The notes below the pieces were generated by a model, which did not search any database, was not told the DNA's origin, and saw only the letters and a program-made list of their open reading frames with translations. A stretch of 6,754 nt of DNA from Candidatus Hodarchaeota archaeon (lineage in GTDB: Archaea > Asgardarchaeota > Heimdallarchaeia > Hodarchaeales > YT1-057), in assembly GCA_016839955.1 (NCBI GenBank), contig JAEOTI010000525.1, forward strand, positions 1 to 6,754, in the 5' to 3' direction. This document shows positions 6,244-6,754 of this stretch, in pieces. The stretch's first letter is position 1, and each line of letters opens with the position of its first letter. Position numbers and translations under genes: made by a program.

Positions 6244-6754
6244 TTAAAAATCATAATAACAGGCATTAGTGGGTTATTGGGTTCAAATTTAGCGTTTTAT
6301 CTGGCAACGAATTACGAGAATATAGAAATAGTTGGAAATTATTGTTATCATCCTTTTATTGTATCGTATGCGAGATCATTTGAAACTAACTTAGAAAATA
6401 TGAGTCATTTTGAAATGAAATTTCAAAAAGAGAAGCCTGATATACTAATTCACACAGCAGCAAAAAAAAAGTAAATTTTTGCGAAAAAAACCCAGAACAA
6501 ACATTTAATCTTAATTCAATTATACCTGGCAATCTAGCAAAACTAGCTTTTGAAAATACCACGAAATTTGTGTTTATATCCTCTGATACGGTTTACGGTT
6601 CTGATTTTAAACCTCACTCGGAAGAAGAAATTCCACATCCGATGAATATTTATGCAAAGTCAAAAGTTCGGGGAGAAAGAATCGTCCTGGCAGAGAATCC
6701 AGATTCATTTGTGGTGAGAACAAATTTTTTCGGATGGAATTACCAAAACAAAGA
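6244..6754 (+). pseudogene. Second RmlD-like sugar-nucleotide reductase, no start codon, frame-broken, runs off right edge
   Basis: A paralogue of the intact RmlD-like gene at 2986-3909. The nucleotide-binding start KIIITGISGLLGSNL begins at 6247, but the codon in the Met position is TTA, and TGA lies three codons before it, so there is no ATG, GTG or TTG start before the motif. The first in-frame TTG (6277) would cut off the Rossmann motif. The frame reaches HTAA and stops at TAA 6472-6474 after nine A residues (6462-6470). One additional A restores HTAAKKKVNFCEKNPE, which aligns base for base in length with HTAALTDVDKCEKDPQ of the intact copy. The following frame stays open to the window end and keeps FISSDTVYG, the catalytic YAKSK and RTNFFGW. 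Ser replaces the catalytic Thr. The missing start plus the frame change favour a pseudogene over a single sequencing error. The rest of the gene lies outside. Confidence 0.75.

Overview
The window is AT-rich (roughly 30% GC by eye) and reads like an eroding cell-surface polysaccharide or glycoprotein locus of an archaeon. The case for an archaeon is moderate at best. TATA-like boxes sit at plausible distances from starts, clear Shine-Dalgarno sequences are scarce, and the gene content (integral-membrane sugar transferase candidates, RmlD-type reductases, a DPM1-like GT2 relic) is common in mesophilic archaea, possibly Asgard or related lineages. A bacterium cannot be excluded.

Layout, left to right. 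(1) About 2-1175, + strand: a multi-pass GT-C-like membrane transferase gene entering from the left and broken by two -1 frame changes. (2) 1212-2387: an IS element, more GC-rich than its flanks, with a minus-strand IS5/IS1182-like DDE transposase split by one in-frame TGA and a 12-bp-stem hairpin abutting its ribosome binding site. (3) 2388-2946: no convincing gene. (4) 2986-3909, + strand: an intact RmlD/dTDP-4-dehydrorhamnose-reductase-like gene with a TATA-like box just upstream. (5) 3889-4413, minus strand: a decayed, transposase-like reading frame with three in-frame stops that meets the 3' end of the rmlD-like gene. (6) 4455-5651, minus strand: an intact GT-C-like membrane protein, a divergent paralogue of (1). 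(7) 5888-6240, minus strand: wreckage of two more sugar genes, a GT2 (polyprenyl-phosphate glycosyltransferase-like) and the C-terminal tail of a UDP-galactopyranose-mutase-like flavoprotein. (8) 6244-6754, + strand: a second RmlD-like gene with no start codon and a -1 frame change in a 9-A run, running off the right edge.

Only two genes look fully functional, the RmlD-like gene and the second membrane protein. Together they would fit nucleotide-sugar reduction and lipid-linked sugar transfer for surface glycans. The same two families also occur in broken form (left membrane gene, right RmlD), so the window looks like a duplicated or reshuffled glycan cluster in which one copy of each type survives while transposons, deletions and frameshifts remove the rest. 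I see no CRISPR, RNA gene, defence system or other clearly new system. The most informative signals are relics in apparently empty DNA and a deletion-type junction at about 6240.
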